Source: SIG424 sp045546695
GTDB taxonomy: Bacteria; Bacillota; Clostridia; UBA1212; UBA1255
Assembly: GCA_045546695.1 (NCBI GenBank)
Contig: JAZQDE010000003.1
Coordinates: 1-41,579 of the forward strand
Direction of reading: 5' to 3'
Length of the DNA: 41,579 nucleotides
Positions 23,977 through 32,703 of this stretch are shown in pieces (position 1 is the stretch's first letter; each line of letters begins with the position of its first letter). A model generated the notes under the pieces. That model saw only the letters and a program-made list of their open reading frames with translations, made no database searches and was not told where the DNA came from. Position numbers and translations under genes: made by a program.

Positions 23977-24192
23977 TTATTTTCTGTAGACAATGCGTCC
24001 ACGCTCTAAATCATACGGCGAAAGCTCCATTGTAACACGATCGCCTTTAACAATCTTAATATAATTAGTTCTGATCTTTCCCGATACGTGGGCTACCACT
24101 ACATGTCCGTTTGCTAAAGCTACCTTGAACATACAGTTAGGTAATACCTCGGTAACGACGCCCTCAACTTCAATTACATCTTCTTTAGACAA
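23977..24192 (-). CDS. infA: Translation initiation factor IF-1
   Basis: The 71-residue OB-fold protein begins SKEDVIEVEGVVTEVLPNCMFKV and ends SPYDLERGRIVYRK, as in all bacterial IF-1. It binds the 30S A site during initiation. The start codon is TTG at 24192, eight bases after GAGGAGG; the nearby ATG is out of frame. It lies 13 bases after map. Confidence 0.97.
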   Translation of the reverse strand: MSKEDVIEVEGVVTEVLPNCMFKVALANGHVVVAHVSGKIRTNYIKIVKGDRVTMELSPYDLERGRIVYRK

Positions 24193-24205
24193 TACTGCTT
24201 CCTCC

Positions 24206-24967
24206 TCAAATCGTTGTAATAATTGGATCTCTGTCTGTTATTACTATAGTGTTCTCATAATGAGCTGACAGCTTGCCATCTTTTGTGTAAACTGTCCACT
24301 TATTACCATGAACTCCTATGTCAGCCCTGCCTTGATTTACCATCGGCTCTATAGCCAATGCCATCCCGGCCCGGAGTCTGACTCCGCTTCGTCCCGTCCT
24401 GTAGTTTGGCACTTCAGGGTCCTCGTGCAGATTACGGCCGATTCCATGTCCTGTATATTCCTTTACAAGACTATAGCCGTGAGACTCGACATAATCCTGA
24501 ATCGCACCAGAGATATCAACAACACGTCTGTCCGGCTTTGCGAACTTTATCCCCTCGAAAAATGAGGTACGTGTAACTTCGATAAGTTGTAATGCTTCAG
24601 GAGTACAAGCTCCCACGGGAAACGTCCTGGCGCTGTCTGCATGAAATCCGTTATAATAAACACCTAAATCGATACTTATTATATCGCCTTCACGTAGCTT
24701 ACGGTCATTTGGTATACCATGAATAACCTCGCTATTTACAGACGCACATATCGCGCCGGGGAAATCAATCCCACCATAATAATTCGGCACACCCAAGAAC
24801 GACGGAGACGCGCCACGCTCTATTATATAATTTGTAGCGAATCTGTCAAGTTCTTTTGTGGTAATTCCGGGAAAAATTTTTTTCTCTAATTCGATCCACA
24901 GATCAGAAGCAATCTTTCCCGCTGCTATCATTTTTTGAATATCAGAATTAGATTTAATATTTATCAT
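24206..24967 (-). CDS. map: Type I methionine aminopeptidase
   Basis: The 253-residue protein removes the initiator Met from new proteins. The metal ligands are visible in order: IISIDLGVYYNGFHADSARTF (two Asp), GHGIGRNLHEDPEVPNY (His), ALAIEPMVNQG (Glu) and the last Glu in SAHYENTIVIT. The substrate His lies in EVIHGIPNDR. There is no N-terminal SEC-type zinc extension. It starts one base after the adk stop. Confidence 0.97.
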   Translation of the reverse strand: MINIKSNSDIQKMIAAGKIASDLWIELEKKIFPGITTKELDRFATNYIIERGASPSFLGVPNYYGGIDFPGAICASVNSEVIHGIPNDRKLREGDIISIDLGVYYNGFHADSARTFPVGACTPEALQLIEVTRTSFFEGIKFAKPDRRVVDISGAIQDYVESHGYSLVKEYTGHGIGRNLHEDPEVPNYRTGRSGVRLRAGMALAIEPMVNQGRADIGVHGNKWTVYTKDGKLSAHYENTIVITDRDPIITTI

Positions 24968-24968
24968 T

Positions 24969-25619
24969 TTAAATACCTTTTAATCCGAGAGCGTAAAGTG
25001 AATTCTGTAATGACTCTTTAATATCATTTTCACTCTGGACGTTTACAAGGCGTCCCTTTCCTCTGTAGAAATCAATCAATGGTTTTGTGCTTTCATTATA
25101 AGTAACCAGTCTTTGTCTGATAACTTCCGGCACGTCGTCAGGTCTCTGAACGACCTTGCCACCACATGCATAACATGTGTCACCTTGCGGCGGATTGAAT
25201 TCTAAGTGATAGCTGCGTTTGCAGTTCGGACAAATTCTACGTAACGATAAACGTCTTAATACTACTTCTTCTGATATCACTATATTCAAGACTTTAAGTA
25301 ATTTAGATTTTGTATTACCTAAAATCTTCTCAAGGGCTTCCGCCTGAGCAAGCGTTCTGGGGAAGCCATCGAGAATAAATCCATTTTTACAATCTTCCTG
25401 AGAAATTCTATTGTCTACCATGTCTGTTGTTACTTCATCAGGAACAAGGTTTCCTTTTGAAATGTAACTATCTGCGATTATACCAAGTTCAGTCTGAGCT
25501 TTGATGTTTTCTCTGAATATATCTCCTGTGGAAATATGAGGAACATTCAATATCTTTGAAAGCTCAAGGGCCTGAGTACCCTTTCCTGCGCCCGGCGCAC
25601 CTAATAATATCAAATACAT
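24969..25619 (-). CDS. adk: Adenylate kinase
   Basis: The 216-residue protein has the P-loop GAPGAGKGTQA (7-17), the AMP-binding HISTGDIFRENI and the GFPRTLAQAEAL motif. The long-form LID carries a four-cysteine zinc site (CPNCKRSYH and CYACGG). It balances AMP, ADP and ATP. It lies between secY and map, the usual place in Firmicutes. Confidence 0.98.
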   Translation of the reverse strand: MYLILLGAPGAGKGTQALELSKILNVPHISTGDIFRENIKAQTELGIIADSYISKGNLVPDEVTTDMVDNRISQEDCKNGFILDGFPRTLAQAEALEKILGNTKSKLLKVLNIVISEEVVLRRLSLRRICPNCKRSYHLEFNPPQGDTCYACGGKVVQRPDDVPEVIRQRLVTYNESTKPLIDFYRGKGRLVNVQSENDIKESLQNSLYALGLKGI

Positions 25620-25636
25620 GGTAACTTCCTCCGGTA

Positions 25637-26974
25637 TTAATCTAAGAAACCTCTGTAGTTTCTCATGAGAAGTTGAGCTTCGATCTGGCGAACTGTCTCA
25701 AGTGCAACACCTACGAGAATCAATACTGTCGTACCACCGAACCACAAGTTGATGCTTCCGAGTTCACTGTTGAAGAGTGAGCAGATGAGCTGGATAACTG
25801 TGGGGAATACAGCGAGTACTGCGAGGAAGATAGCACCAAACCAAGTGATTCTGTGTGATGATTTCTTGATGAAATCAGCTGTAGGAGCACCGGGTCTGAG
25901 ACCTGGGATAAAGCCACCATTTTTCTTAAGGTTATTTGAAATATCAACCGGATCAAAGTATACGATGTTATAGAAGAATGTGAATCCTACGATAAGCAAT
26001 GCATATACCAGAACGTAACCCCAGCTGTTTCCGCTTGAAAAGCTATTGATGAATCCGGCAAAACCTTTTGTGGCACCTGACTTTCCGAGGAAAGCTACGA
26101 TTGTAGCCGGGAATTGCAGTAAAGACATCGCAAAGATAATCGGCAGTACGCCTGATGAGTTAACCTTGAGCGGAATGTGAGTGCTCTGTCCGCCATATAC
26201 TTTGTTACCAACAACCTTCTTGGCATACTGTACAGGAATACGTCTTTCGCCGCCTTCCATCCATACAACAGCAACGATAACTGCGAGGAATACAAGAAGA
26301 ATAGCAAGAGCAACGAAAATGTTGAAATACCAGTGTCCGAATATTCCACCGCCTACAACGATGTTGTAGAGGCTTACAGCTGCACGTGGGCCGGCTGAAA
26401 TGATACCTGCGAAGATAATCATTGAGATACCGTTTCCGATACCAACTTCTGTGATCTTTTCGCCTAACCACATAAGTGCTGCAGTACCTGCCGTGAATGT
26501 AATAACCATAAGTAAGAACGTAAATGCGTCAAACTTGCCGGGTGCTGCAAAAAGGTTGATTGTTGTTGCTTCGCTGTTGATGTTGAAGTAAAGCATTACA
26601 GACTGGAGTAAACCAAGACCAATCGCTGCATAGCGGGTCCACTGTGAAATCTGCTTTCTTCCATCAGGATCTTTCTGTTTCTTTTCCAGGAAAGGAATAG
26701 CAACAGTAAGAAGCTGCATGATAATTGAAGCGTTAATATAAGGGCTGATACCTAATGAGAAAATTGATACCTGCTGGAATGCGCCACCTGATAACATGTC
26801 CATGAATTTGAACAAGCCATTACCTGCAAGAGAATCAAGCGCTGCATCCTGAAGTCCCGGTACTGTGATAAAGCAACCGATTCTGAAAATAACGACAAGA
26901 AGTAATGTCATTCCTATCTTTTTTCTCAGATCTTTTACTTTAAAAGCATTTTTTAATACTTCAATTAATCTCAT
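25637..26974 (-). CDS. secY: Protein translocase subunit SecY
   Basis: The 445-residue protein has ten membrane helices and starts IEVLKNAFKVKDLRKKIGMTLLLVVIFRIG. It contains the plug-region ALDSLAGNGLFKFMDMLSGGAFQQVSIFSLGI and the cytosolic loop GGERRIPVQYAKK and DPVDISNNLKKNGGFIPGLRPG. It forms the protein-conducting channel with SecE and SecG. Its ATG overlaps the rplO stop by one base. Confidence 0.98.
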   Translation of the reverse strand: MRLIEVLKNAFKVKDLRKKIGMTLLLVVIFRIGCFITVPGLQDAALDSLAGNGLFKFMDMLSGGAFQQVSIFSLGISPYINASIIMQLLTVAIPFLEKKQKDPDGRKQISQWTRYAAIGLGLLQSVMLYFNINSEATTINLFAAPGKFDAFTFLLMVITFTAGTAALMWLGEKITEVGIGNGISMIIFAGIISAGPRAAVSLYNIVVGGGIFGHWYFNIFVALAILLVFLAVIVAVVWMEGGERRIPVQYAKKVVGNKVYGGQSTHIPLKVNSSGVLPIIFAMSLLQFPATIVAFLGKSGATKGFAGFINSFSSGNSWGYVLVYALLIVGFTFFYNIVYFDPVDISNNLKKNGGFIPGLRPGAPTADFIKKSSHRITWFGAIFLAVLAVFPTVIQLICSLFNSELGSINLWFGGTTVLILVGVALETVRQIEAQLLMRNYRGFLD

Positions 26975-27417
26975 CAGATCACCTGAGCCTTTCCTCCTAA
27001 TTTTTCAATCTTTTCAGAAGCGCTCTTTGTGTATGCAGCTGCCTCAACGTTGAGCTTCTTTGTAAGCTCGCCGCAACCGAGGATCTTAACGCCATCATAC
27101 AAATCGTTAACGAGGCCTGCTTCTTGCAGAGCTGCTGCATTAACTGTAGCACCGTCTTCAAAGATATTAAGAGCGTCTACATTTACTACTGCGTATTTAG
27201 TAGCAAAGATTTTATTGTTGAAGCCTCTCTTAGGCATTCTTCTGTATAAAGGTGTCTGACCGCCTTCGAAGCCGGGTCTTACTCCGCCGCCTGAACGTGC
27301 GTTCTGACCTTTGTGGCCTTTACCTGCTGTCTTACCATTGCCTGAACCATGGCCTCTGCCTTTTCTGTATCTATCTTGTCTGGAACCTGCTTCCGGACGT
27401 AAATCTTCAAGTTTCAT
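26974..27417 (-). CDS. rplO: 50S ribosomal protein L15
   Basis: The 147-residue protein has the Gly/Arg-rich N-terminus (RKGRGHGSGNGKTAGKGHKG, then ARSGGGVRPGFEGGQTPLYRRMPKRGF) and the C-terminal beta domain of L15. It is coupled to secY by a one-base overlap (TGATG). Confidence 0.97.
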   Translation of the reverse strand: MKLEDLRPEAGSRQDRYRKGRGHGSGNGKTAGKGHKGQNARSGGGVRPGFEGGQTPLYRRMPKRGFNNKIFATKYAVVNVDALNIFEDGATVNAAALQEAGLVNDLYDGVKILGCGELTKKLNVEAAAYTKSASEKIEKLGGKAQVI

Positions 27418-27432
27418 GGTGAGAACCTCCTA

Positions 27433-27606
27433 TTATATTTCCTCAACTTTTACTAAATGACTAACTACGTTAATCATTCCTCTGATCTGGGCATTGTCCT
27501 GCTTTTCAACACTGCTGCCGATTTTCTTCAGACCAAGAGCTGTAACTGTTGCTTTCTGTTTTGCAACTGCTTTGTTTGTACTTTTTACAAGAGTAATCTT
27601 TAACAT
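27433..27606 (-). CDS. rpmD: 50S ribosomal protein L30
   Basis: The 57-residue protein MLKITLVKSTNKAVAKQKATV matches the short bacterial L30. I start at the ATG at 27606, preceded by AGGGGGA at proper spacing, not at an ATG eight codons upstream. It lies between rpsE and rplO. Confidence 0.95.
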   Translation of the reverse strand: MLKITLVKSTNKAVAKQKATVTALGLKKIGSSVEKQDNAQIRGMINVVSHLVKVEEI

Positions 27607-27619
27607 TGTCAAATCCCCC

Positions 27620-28120
27620 TTATTCAGCAATCTCTTCTACAGTCTTGCCACGCAGAGCTGCAACTTCTTCAATTGTTTTAAGTGAATTAAGAGCGCTGAT
27701 TGTAGCACGAACCATATTGATAGGATTATTGGAGCGAAGTGACTTTGTTCTGATATCACGGATACCTGAAAGCTCGATAACGGCTCTTACAGGGCCACCT
27801 GCGATAACACCGGTACCTTCGCCGGCGGGCTTGAGAAGAACTCTTGCAGCACCGTACTCACCTGTGATCTCATGAGGAATAGTTGTACCAACGATAGAAA
27901 CTTTGATAAGGTTCTTCTTTGCATCTTCAACACCCTTACGGATAGCTTCTGATACTTCTGAAGCTTTACCAAGACCACAGCCTACCTGACCATTCTCATC
28001 GCCTACGACAACGAGAGCGCTCCAGCTGTAGTTACGACCACCCTTAACAACTTTGGTAACCTTTGCAAGGTTAACCAGTTTCTCTTTAAATTCAGTTGTT
28101 TTTGAATTATTCTGTTCCAT
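27620..28120 (-). CDS. rpsE: 30S ribosomal protein S5
   Basis: The 166-residue protein has the double-stranded-RNA-like N-domain (KVVKGGRNYSWSALVVVGDENGQVGCGLGKASEV) and the C-domain with RVLLKPAGEGTGVIAGGPVRAV. S5 contributes to decoding accuracy. Length is normal. Confidence 0.97.
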   Translation of the reverse strand: MEQNNSKTTEFKEKLVNLAKVTKVVKGGRNYSWSALVVVGDENGQVGCGLGKASEVSEAIRKGVEDAKKNLIKVSIVGTTIPHEITGEYGAARVLLKPAGEGTGVIAGGPVRAVIELSGIRDIRTKSLRSNNPINMVRATISALNSLKTIEEVAALRGKTVEEIAE

Positions 28121-28138
28121 CTTATGTCCTCCTTCTGC

Positions 28139-28501
28139 TTAAAAGTTCAATCCGGCTTCGCGAGCGCTATTTGCGAGCTCCATTACTCTACCGTGATAGA
28201 TGTAACCGCCACGATCAAATACTACGTCTTTGATGCCTTTTTCGAGAGCTTTTTCAGCAATCAACTTGCCAACTTCTTTAGCAGCTTCGATATTGCCACA
28301 AGATTCTAATTTATCTTTAATCTCAAGAGTTGATGCAGCAACAAGTGTTGTTCCGGTTGTATCGTCAATAATCTGAGCATACATATGGGACAAACTTCTG
28401 AAGACATTGAGTCTTGGACATTCAGCTGTGCCGCTGAGTTTTCTTCTGACACGTGCATGTTTTCTCTGACGTATCATGTTTTTACTTAATTTTTTTGCCA
28501 T
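28139..28501 (-). CDS. rplR: 50S ribosomal protein L18
   Basis: The 120-residue protein has RKHARVRRKLSGTAECPRLNVFRS and ends VVFDRGGYIYHGRVMELANSAREAGL, typical of L18, which binds 5S rRNA. It is preceded by AAGGGGG. Confidence 0.97.
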   Translation of the reverse strand: MAKKLSKNMIRQRKHARVRRKLSGTAECPRLNVFRSLSHMYAQIIDDTTGTTLVAASTLEIKDKLESCGNIEAAKEVGKLIAEKALEKGIKDVVFDRGGYIYHGRVMELANSAREAGLNF

Positions 28502-28520
28502 GTTCGTATACCCCCTTTAA

Positions 28521-29072
28521 TTATTTTTTACCTTTACCGCCGGTCTTACCCTCTTTGCGTCTTACAAACTCGGTACTATACTTAATACCTTTACCCTTGT
28601 AAGGCTCAGGGGGTCTCTTGCTTCTGATCTTTGCAGCAAACTCGCCAACAGCCTGTTTGTCTGCGCCCTTAACGATTATCTGTGTCTGTGAAGGAACTTC
28701 TACAGTAACGCCTGCAGGTGGAACCATCTCGATGTTGTGTGAATAACCAACTGAGAGAACGAGGTTGCTTCCCTGCTTAACAGCTCTGTAACCGATACCG
28801 TTGATTTCGAGAGTCTTTTCGAAGCCTTTTACAACGCCATCAACCATGTTGTTGATGAGGGCTCTTGTAAGACCGTGAATAGCACGATCAAACTTGTCGT
28901 CTGAGTCTCTTGTGATAATAACTTGATTTCCTTCAACTTTTATTGATACACACTGCTGAAAAGCCTGTGTGAGAGTGCCCTTAGGACCCTCAACAGTAAC
29001 AACGTTGTTTTCTGTTACTGTAAACTTAACGCCAGCCGGTATATCAATAGGTCTTCTACCAATTCTTGACAT
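28521..29072 (-). CDS. rplF: 50S ribosomal protein L6
   Basis: The 183-residue protein has SRIGRRPIDIPAGVKFTV at the start and KIRSKRPPEPYKGKGIKY near the end, both L6 signatures; it has two repeated alpha/beta domains. A hairpin lies in the 62-base spacer between it and rpsH. Confidence 0.97.
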   Translation of the reverse strand: MSRIGRRPIDIPAGVKFTVTENNVVTVEGPKGTLTQAFQQCVSIKVEGNQVIITRDSDDKFDRAIHGLTRALINNMVDGVVKGFEKTLEINGIGYRAVKQGSNLVLSVGYSHNIEMVPPAGVTVEVPSQTQIIVKGADKQAVGEFAAKIRSKRPPEPYKGKGIKYSTEFVRRKEGKTGGKGKK

Positions 29073-29098
29073 TTTTTTACCTCCAACCTTAAAATTCT

Positions 29099-29121
29099 GA
29101 GTTGCATATTAAATGCAACTC
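29099..29121 (-). other. Stem-loop in the rpsH-rplF spacer
   Basis: A perfect 9-bp stem (GAGTTGCAT at 29099-29107 with ATGCAACTC at 29113-29121) with a 5-base loop. On the minus-strand message it is followed by AGAATTTTAAGG and then the rplF ribosome binding site, so it is not a normal terminator for this operon. Confidence 0.6.
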
Positions 29122-29134
29122 TTTTCAGATTTAA

Positions 29135-29533
29135 TTACCATACGTACGCAAGTACTTCTCCGCCGACGCCGAGCTTACGTGCGTTTTTATCAGTCATAAT
29201 ACCTTTTGATGTAGATATAATTGCAATACCCATTCCGTTGAGAACTTTTGGAAGCTCTTCAACACCTGCATAAATTCTCAGACCGGGTTTAGAAATTCTG
29301 TTGATACCTGAGATAACAGTCTTCTTGTTAGCTGTGTATTTCAGATATACTCTGATAACACCCTGCTTGCCGTCTTCGATTGTCTGAACGTCTTTTACAT
29401 AACCTTCTTCAAGTAAGATCTTAGCGATAGAAAGCTTAAGATTTGAAGCCGGAATATCTACTGATTCGTGTTTAGCTGTACCTGCGTTTCTGATACGTGT
29501 TAACATATCCGCTATAACATCACTTATTTGCAT
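29135..29533 (-). CDS. rpsH: 30S ribosomal protein S8
   Basis: The 132-residue protein has SDVIADMLTRIRNAGTAKHESV and ends GVGGEVLAYVW, both diagnostic; it binds central-domain 16S rRNA. In Escherichia coli S8 represses the spc operon. Confidence 0.97.
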   Translation of the reverse strand: MQISDVIADMLTRIRNAGTAKHESVDIPASNLKLSIAKILLEEGYVKDVQTIEDGKQGVIRVYLKYTANKKTVISGINRISKPGLRIYAGVEELPKVLNGMGIAIISTSKGIMTDKNARKLGVGGEVLAYVW

Positions 29534-29551
29534 AGTGTCAACCTCCCTTTC

Positions 29552-29737
29552 TTACCAGCTGGCTTTTTTAACGCCGGGAATCTGTCCCTTGTAAGCCAAT
29601 TCTCTGAAGCAGATACGGCAGATACCGTATTTTCTCAAATATGAGTGAGGACGACCACAAATCTGACATCTGCTATATGCTCTTGTTGAAAACTTAGGAG
29701 TTCTCTGTTGTTTGATTTTCATTGATAACTTTGCCAT
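29552..29737 (-). CDS. rpsN: 30S ribosomal protein S14, zinc type
   Basis: The 61-residue protein is the short S14 form with the four-cysteine site RCQICGRPHSYLRKYGICRICF and the ending GQIPGVKKASW. It binds zinc. Confidence 0.97.
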   Translation of the reverse strand: MAKLSMKIKQQRTPKFSTRAYSRCQICGRPHSYLRKYGICRICFRELAYKGQIPGVKKASW

Positions 29738-29750
29738 AATATCCTCCTTA

Positions 29751-30290
29751 TTAGCGAGCGTATGGAATACCCATTAATCTGAGTAATTCTTTAGCTTCTT
29801 CGTCTGTCTTTGCAGTTGTTACAAAGATGATATCCATACCGCGAACTTTGTCGATTTTATCGTATTCAATCTCAGGGAAGATAATCTGCTCTTTAAGACC
29901 GAGAGCATAGTTACCTCTGCCGTCGAATGAGTTAGCCGGTACGCCGTGGAAGTCACGGATACGAGGAAGGGCGATGTTGAACAGTTTGTCAGCAAATGCG
30001 TACATGCGTGTTTCTCTGAGAGTAACTTTGCAACCAATGTTCATACCTTCACGGATTTTGAAGTTAGCAACTGATTTTTTTGCCTTAGTAACAACAGGCT
30101 TCTGACCTGTAATTTTCTCTAAGTCAGCCATAGCTGTCTCGATTGCCTTAGGATTCTCCTTAACTTCGCCGAGTCCCATGTTGATAACGATCTTCTGAAG
30201 CTTTGGAATCTCCATTGTGCTCTTGTAATTGAACTTCTCCATGAGAGCAGGAGCAACTTCATTTAAATACTTTTCTTTAAGTCTTAACAT
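29751..30290 (-). CDS. rplE: 50S ribosomal protein L5
   Basis: The 179-residue protein has IPKLQKIVINMGLGEVKENPKAIE, then KSVANFKIREGMNIGCKVTLR and ARDF-like RIRDFHGVPANSFDGRGNY. It binds 5S rRNA and contacts the P-site tRNA. Confidence 0.97.
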   Translation of the reverse strand: MLRLKEKYLNEVAPALMEKFNYKSTMEIPKLQKIVINMGLGEVKENPKAIETAMADLEKITGQKPVVTKAKKSVANFKIREGMNIGCKVTLRETRMYAFADKLFNIALPRIRDFHGVPANSFDGRGNYALGLKEQIIFPEIEYDKIDKVRGMDIIFVTTAKTDEEAKELLRLMGIPYAR

Positions 30291-30309
30291 TTTATAGCCT
30301 CCCTTTCAA

Positions 30310-30678
30310 TTACTTTGAGGAATCAACGGTGTTGATGTCAGCGCCGCATTTTTTGCAAACACGTACTTTAATCTTTTTGCCGTTTTCTTCAACAACTTTG
30401 TTGCCTGTCTTTGTAGGTTCTCCACACTTGGGGCAAACTACCATAACGTTTGACACGTGGATAGCAGCTTCTTTTTTGATGATGCCTGCCTGCTGTGTAC
30501 GGCCTTTAGCTCTCTGGTTCTTTGAAACCATGTTGTAACCTTCAACAATAACCTGTTCTTTTTCAGGAATTGCTACGAGAACTTTGCCTGTAACTGTCTT
30601 TGGCTTGCCGTTCTTGTCTTTCTGACGACGTGTGTTAAGAACAACTACTTTGTCACCTTTTTTAATATTCATACTCAT
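30310..30678 (-). CDS. rplX: 50S ribosomal protein L24
   Basis: The 122-residue protein has the KOW domain (IKKGDKVVVLNTRRQKDKNGKPKTVTGKV) and a C-terminal ribbon with CPKCG and CKKCG, consistent with zinc binding. L24 starts 50S assembly. It starts at 30678, eight bases after GGAGG. Confidence 0.96.
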   Translation of the reverse strand: MSMNIKKGDKVVVLNTRRQKDKNGKPKTVTGKVLVAIPEKEQVIVEGYNMVSKNQRAKGRTQQAGIIKKEAAIHVSNVMVVCPKCGEPTKTGNKVVEENGKKIKVRVCKKCGADINTVDSSK

Positions 30679-30694
30679 ATCTTATTCCTCCAAA

Positions 30695-31063
30695 TTACAG
30701 TACTTCGGGAGCGAGTGAAACGATCTTCATGAAATCTGCATCTCTTATTTCTCTCGCAACAGGTCCAAATATACGTGTTCCTCTCGGATTGAGATCATCT
30801 TTAATGATAACAGCTGCATTCTCATCAAATCTGATGTAAGTTCCGTCAGTTCTCTTAACACCTTTACGTGTACGAACTACAACGCACTTAACTACATCGC
30901 CTTTTTTTACCATACCGCCGGGAGCCGCTGCCTTTACGCTGCAAACGATGATATCACCGATGCTTGCGTAACGTCTTTTTGAGCCACCGAGTACTTTGAT
31001 ACACATAAGCTCTTTTGCTCCTGTATTATCTGCAACTTTTAATCTTGTTTGCACTTGTATCAT
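30695..31063 (-). CDS. rplN: 50S ribosomal protein L14
   Basis: The 122-residue protein has IQVQTRLKVADNTGAKELMCIKVLGGSKRRYA and ends RDADFMKIVSLAPEVL, the L14 pattern. L14 is also the docking site of RsfS, which is encoded at 38023-38352. Confidence 0.97.
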   Translation of the reverse strand: MIQVQTRLKVADNTGAKELMCIKVLGGSKRRYASIGDIIVCSVKAAAPGGMVKKGDVVKCVVVRTRKGVKRTDGTYIRFDENAAVIIKDDLNPRGTRIFGPVAREIRDADFMKIVSLAPEVL

Positions 31064-31083
31064 AACTTTACCTCTCCTTCAAA

Positions 31084-31341
31084 TCAGCGAGCCTTCTCAA
31101 CGATAGAAACGAGTCTCCATCTTTTGTCTTTGCTCAAAGGTCTTGTTTCCATTACTTCAACTGTATCGCCGATTTTAGCTTCGTTAGCTTCATCATGAGC
31201 CTTAAGTTTGTAAGTTGTTTTTACGACTTTCTTATAAAGCGGATGCTTTACGCTGTCTACAACAGCAACGACAATTGTCTTGTCCATTTTGTCACTGACA
31301 ACTTTACCAACTCTGGTTTTTCTTAAATTTCTTTCTTCCAT
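31084..31341 (-). CDS. rpsQ: 30S ribosomal protein S17
   Basis: The 85-residue OB-fold protein has LRKTRVGKVVSDKMDKTIVVAV and GDTVEVMETRPLSKDKRWRLV, standard for S17. Confidence 0.97.
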   Translation of the reverse strand: MEERNLRKTRVGKVVSDKMDKTIVVAVVDSVKHPLYKKVVKTTYKLKAHDEANEAKIGDTVEVMETRPLSKDKRWRLVSIVEKAR

Positions 31342-31370
31342 AATTCAATTGCCTCCTTGTGACATCAGAC

Positions 31371-31583
31371 TTATTGCTTAGCTGCCATTTCTTTTTCCCT
31401 GATGATTGTCTTGATTCTAGCGATATCACGCTTGATGAATTTAATCTTCATGGGATTATCAATTGGGCTTGTAGCGCTCTGATAACGTAATTTAAACAGT
31501 TCCTTTTTTAATTCAAGCTCTTCGTTCTTCAATTCTTCAAGAGACATGCCATTCTTTTCTTTAATGAAATCATTAGCCTTCAT
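31371..31583 (-). CDS. rpmC: 50S ribosomal protein L29
   Basis: The 70-residue two-helix protein has MSLEELKNEELELKKELFKLRYQSAT and IKRDIARIKTIIREKE. I start at the ATG at 31583, nine bases after GGAGG; an in-frame ATG at 31592 would sit directly on that site. Its start overlaps the end of rplP by 11 bases. Confidence 0.95.
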   Translation of the reverse strand: MKANDFIKEKNGMSLEELKNEELELKKELFKLRYQSATSPIDNPMKIKFIKRDIARIKTIIREKEMAAKQ

Positions 31584-32013
31584 CTGTGTCATCCTCCATT
31601 ACTTCATTCTCGCGAGCGATGATTTTACATGAAACAGGTAACTTATGCATTGCAAGTCTTAATGCTTCTCTGCTCAAGCTCTCATCTACGCCTGCAACTT
31701 CAAACAAAACTCTGCCGGGCTTAACAACTGCTACCCAGTACTCAGGAGATCCTTTACCGGAACCCATTCGAGTCTCAGCAGGCTTCTTTGTGATCGGTTT
31801 ATCGGGGAAAATCTTTACCCAAACCTGACCGCCTCTTTTGATTGAACGTGTAAGTGCGATACGGGCAGCTTCAATCTGGTTGCTTGTGATCCAGCCACAT
31901 GTTGTAGCCTGGAGTCCGAACTCGCCCTGAGAAACTGTGTTGCCTCTCATAGCTTTACCCTTCATTCTACCTCTTTGTACTTTTCTATGTTTAACTCTCT
32001 TAGGCATTAACAT
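31573..32013 (-). CDS. rplP: 50S ribosomal protein L16
   Basis: The 146-residue protein has LMPKRVKHRKVQRGRMKGKAMRGN and AARIALTRSIKRGGQVWVKIFPDKPITKKPAETRMG, standard for L16, which lies near the A-site tRNA elbow. Confidence 0.97.
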   Translation of the reverse strand: MLMPKRVKHRKVQRGRMKGKAMRGNTVSQGEFGLQATTCGWITSNQIEAARIALTRSIKRGGQVWVKIFPDKPITKKPAETRMGSGKGSPEYWVAVVKPGRVLFEVAGVDESLSREALRLAMHKLPVSCKIIARENEVMEDDTDEG

Positions 32014-32016
32014 AAA

Positions 32017-32688
32017 TCATTCTCCTCCTTCTGTTCCTGCAGCAACATTGCTTTTAGCAGTAGGAAGTACTTCTCCCTTATAAATCCAAACCTTAACACC
32101 GATCTTACCGTATGTTGTGTTTGCTTCTGCAAAACCGTAATCAATGTCTGCTCTCAATGTTTGGAGCGGAATAGTACCTTCGTGGTAGTGCTCTGAACGA
32201 GCGATTTCTGCTCCGCCAAGACGACCGCTGCAGCATGTCTTGATACCAAGAGCGCCTGCACGCATTGTTCTTGTCATAACCTGCTTCATAGCTCTTCTGA
32301 AAGCTACTCTCTTTTCAAGCTGGCTTGCAATGTTCTCTGCGCAAAGCTGTGCGTCGAGGTCTACTGCTTTGATTTCAAGAATGTTGATTGTAACAACTTT
32401 ACCTGTCATCTTTTCGATTTCTGCTTTAAGCTCATCTTTGATTGCGCCGTTTTTACCGATAACAAGACCGGGTTTAGCTGTTTCAATGTTCAGAAGCAGT
32501 TTGTTTGCGGTTCTTTCAATTCTGATCTTTGAAATGCCTGCAGCATAAAGCTTTTTCTTTACGTATTCTCTAACTTTGTTGTCTTCAACCAGGAAAGCGG
32601 CAAAATTCTTTTTGTTTGCATACCATTTTGAATCCCAATCCTTGATGATACCAACTCGAAGTCCGTGAGGATTAACTTTTTGTCCCAT
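32017..32688 (-). CDS. rpsC: 30S ribosomal protein S3
   Basis: The 223-residue protein has GQKVNPHGLRVGIIKDWDSKWYA, the KH-domain GLVIGKNGAIKDEL and the C-terminal RLGGAEIARSEHYHEGTIPLQTLRADIDYG. It lies at the mRNA entry site. Confidence 0.97.
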   Translation of the reverse strand: MGQKVNPHGLRVGIIKDWDSKWYANKKNFAAFLVEDNKVREYVKKKLYAAGISKIRIERTANKLLLNIETAKPGLVIGKNGAIKDELKAEIEKMTGKVVTINILEIKAVDLDAQLCAENIASQLEKRVAFRRAMKQVMTRTMRAGALGIKTCCSGRLGGAEIARSEHYHEGTIPLQTLRADIDYGFAEANTTYGKIGVKVWIYKGEVLPTAKSNVAAGTEGGE

Positions 32689-32703
32689 AATCTACTTCCT
32701 CCA

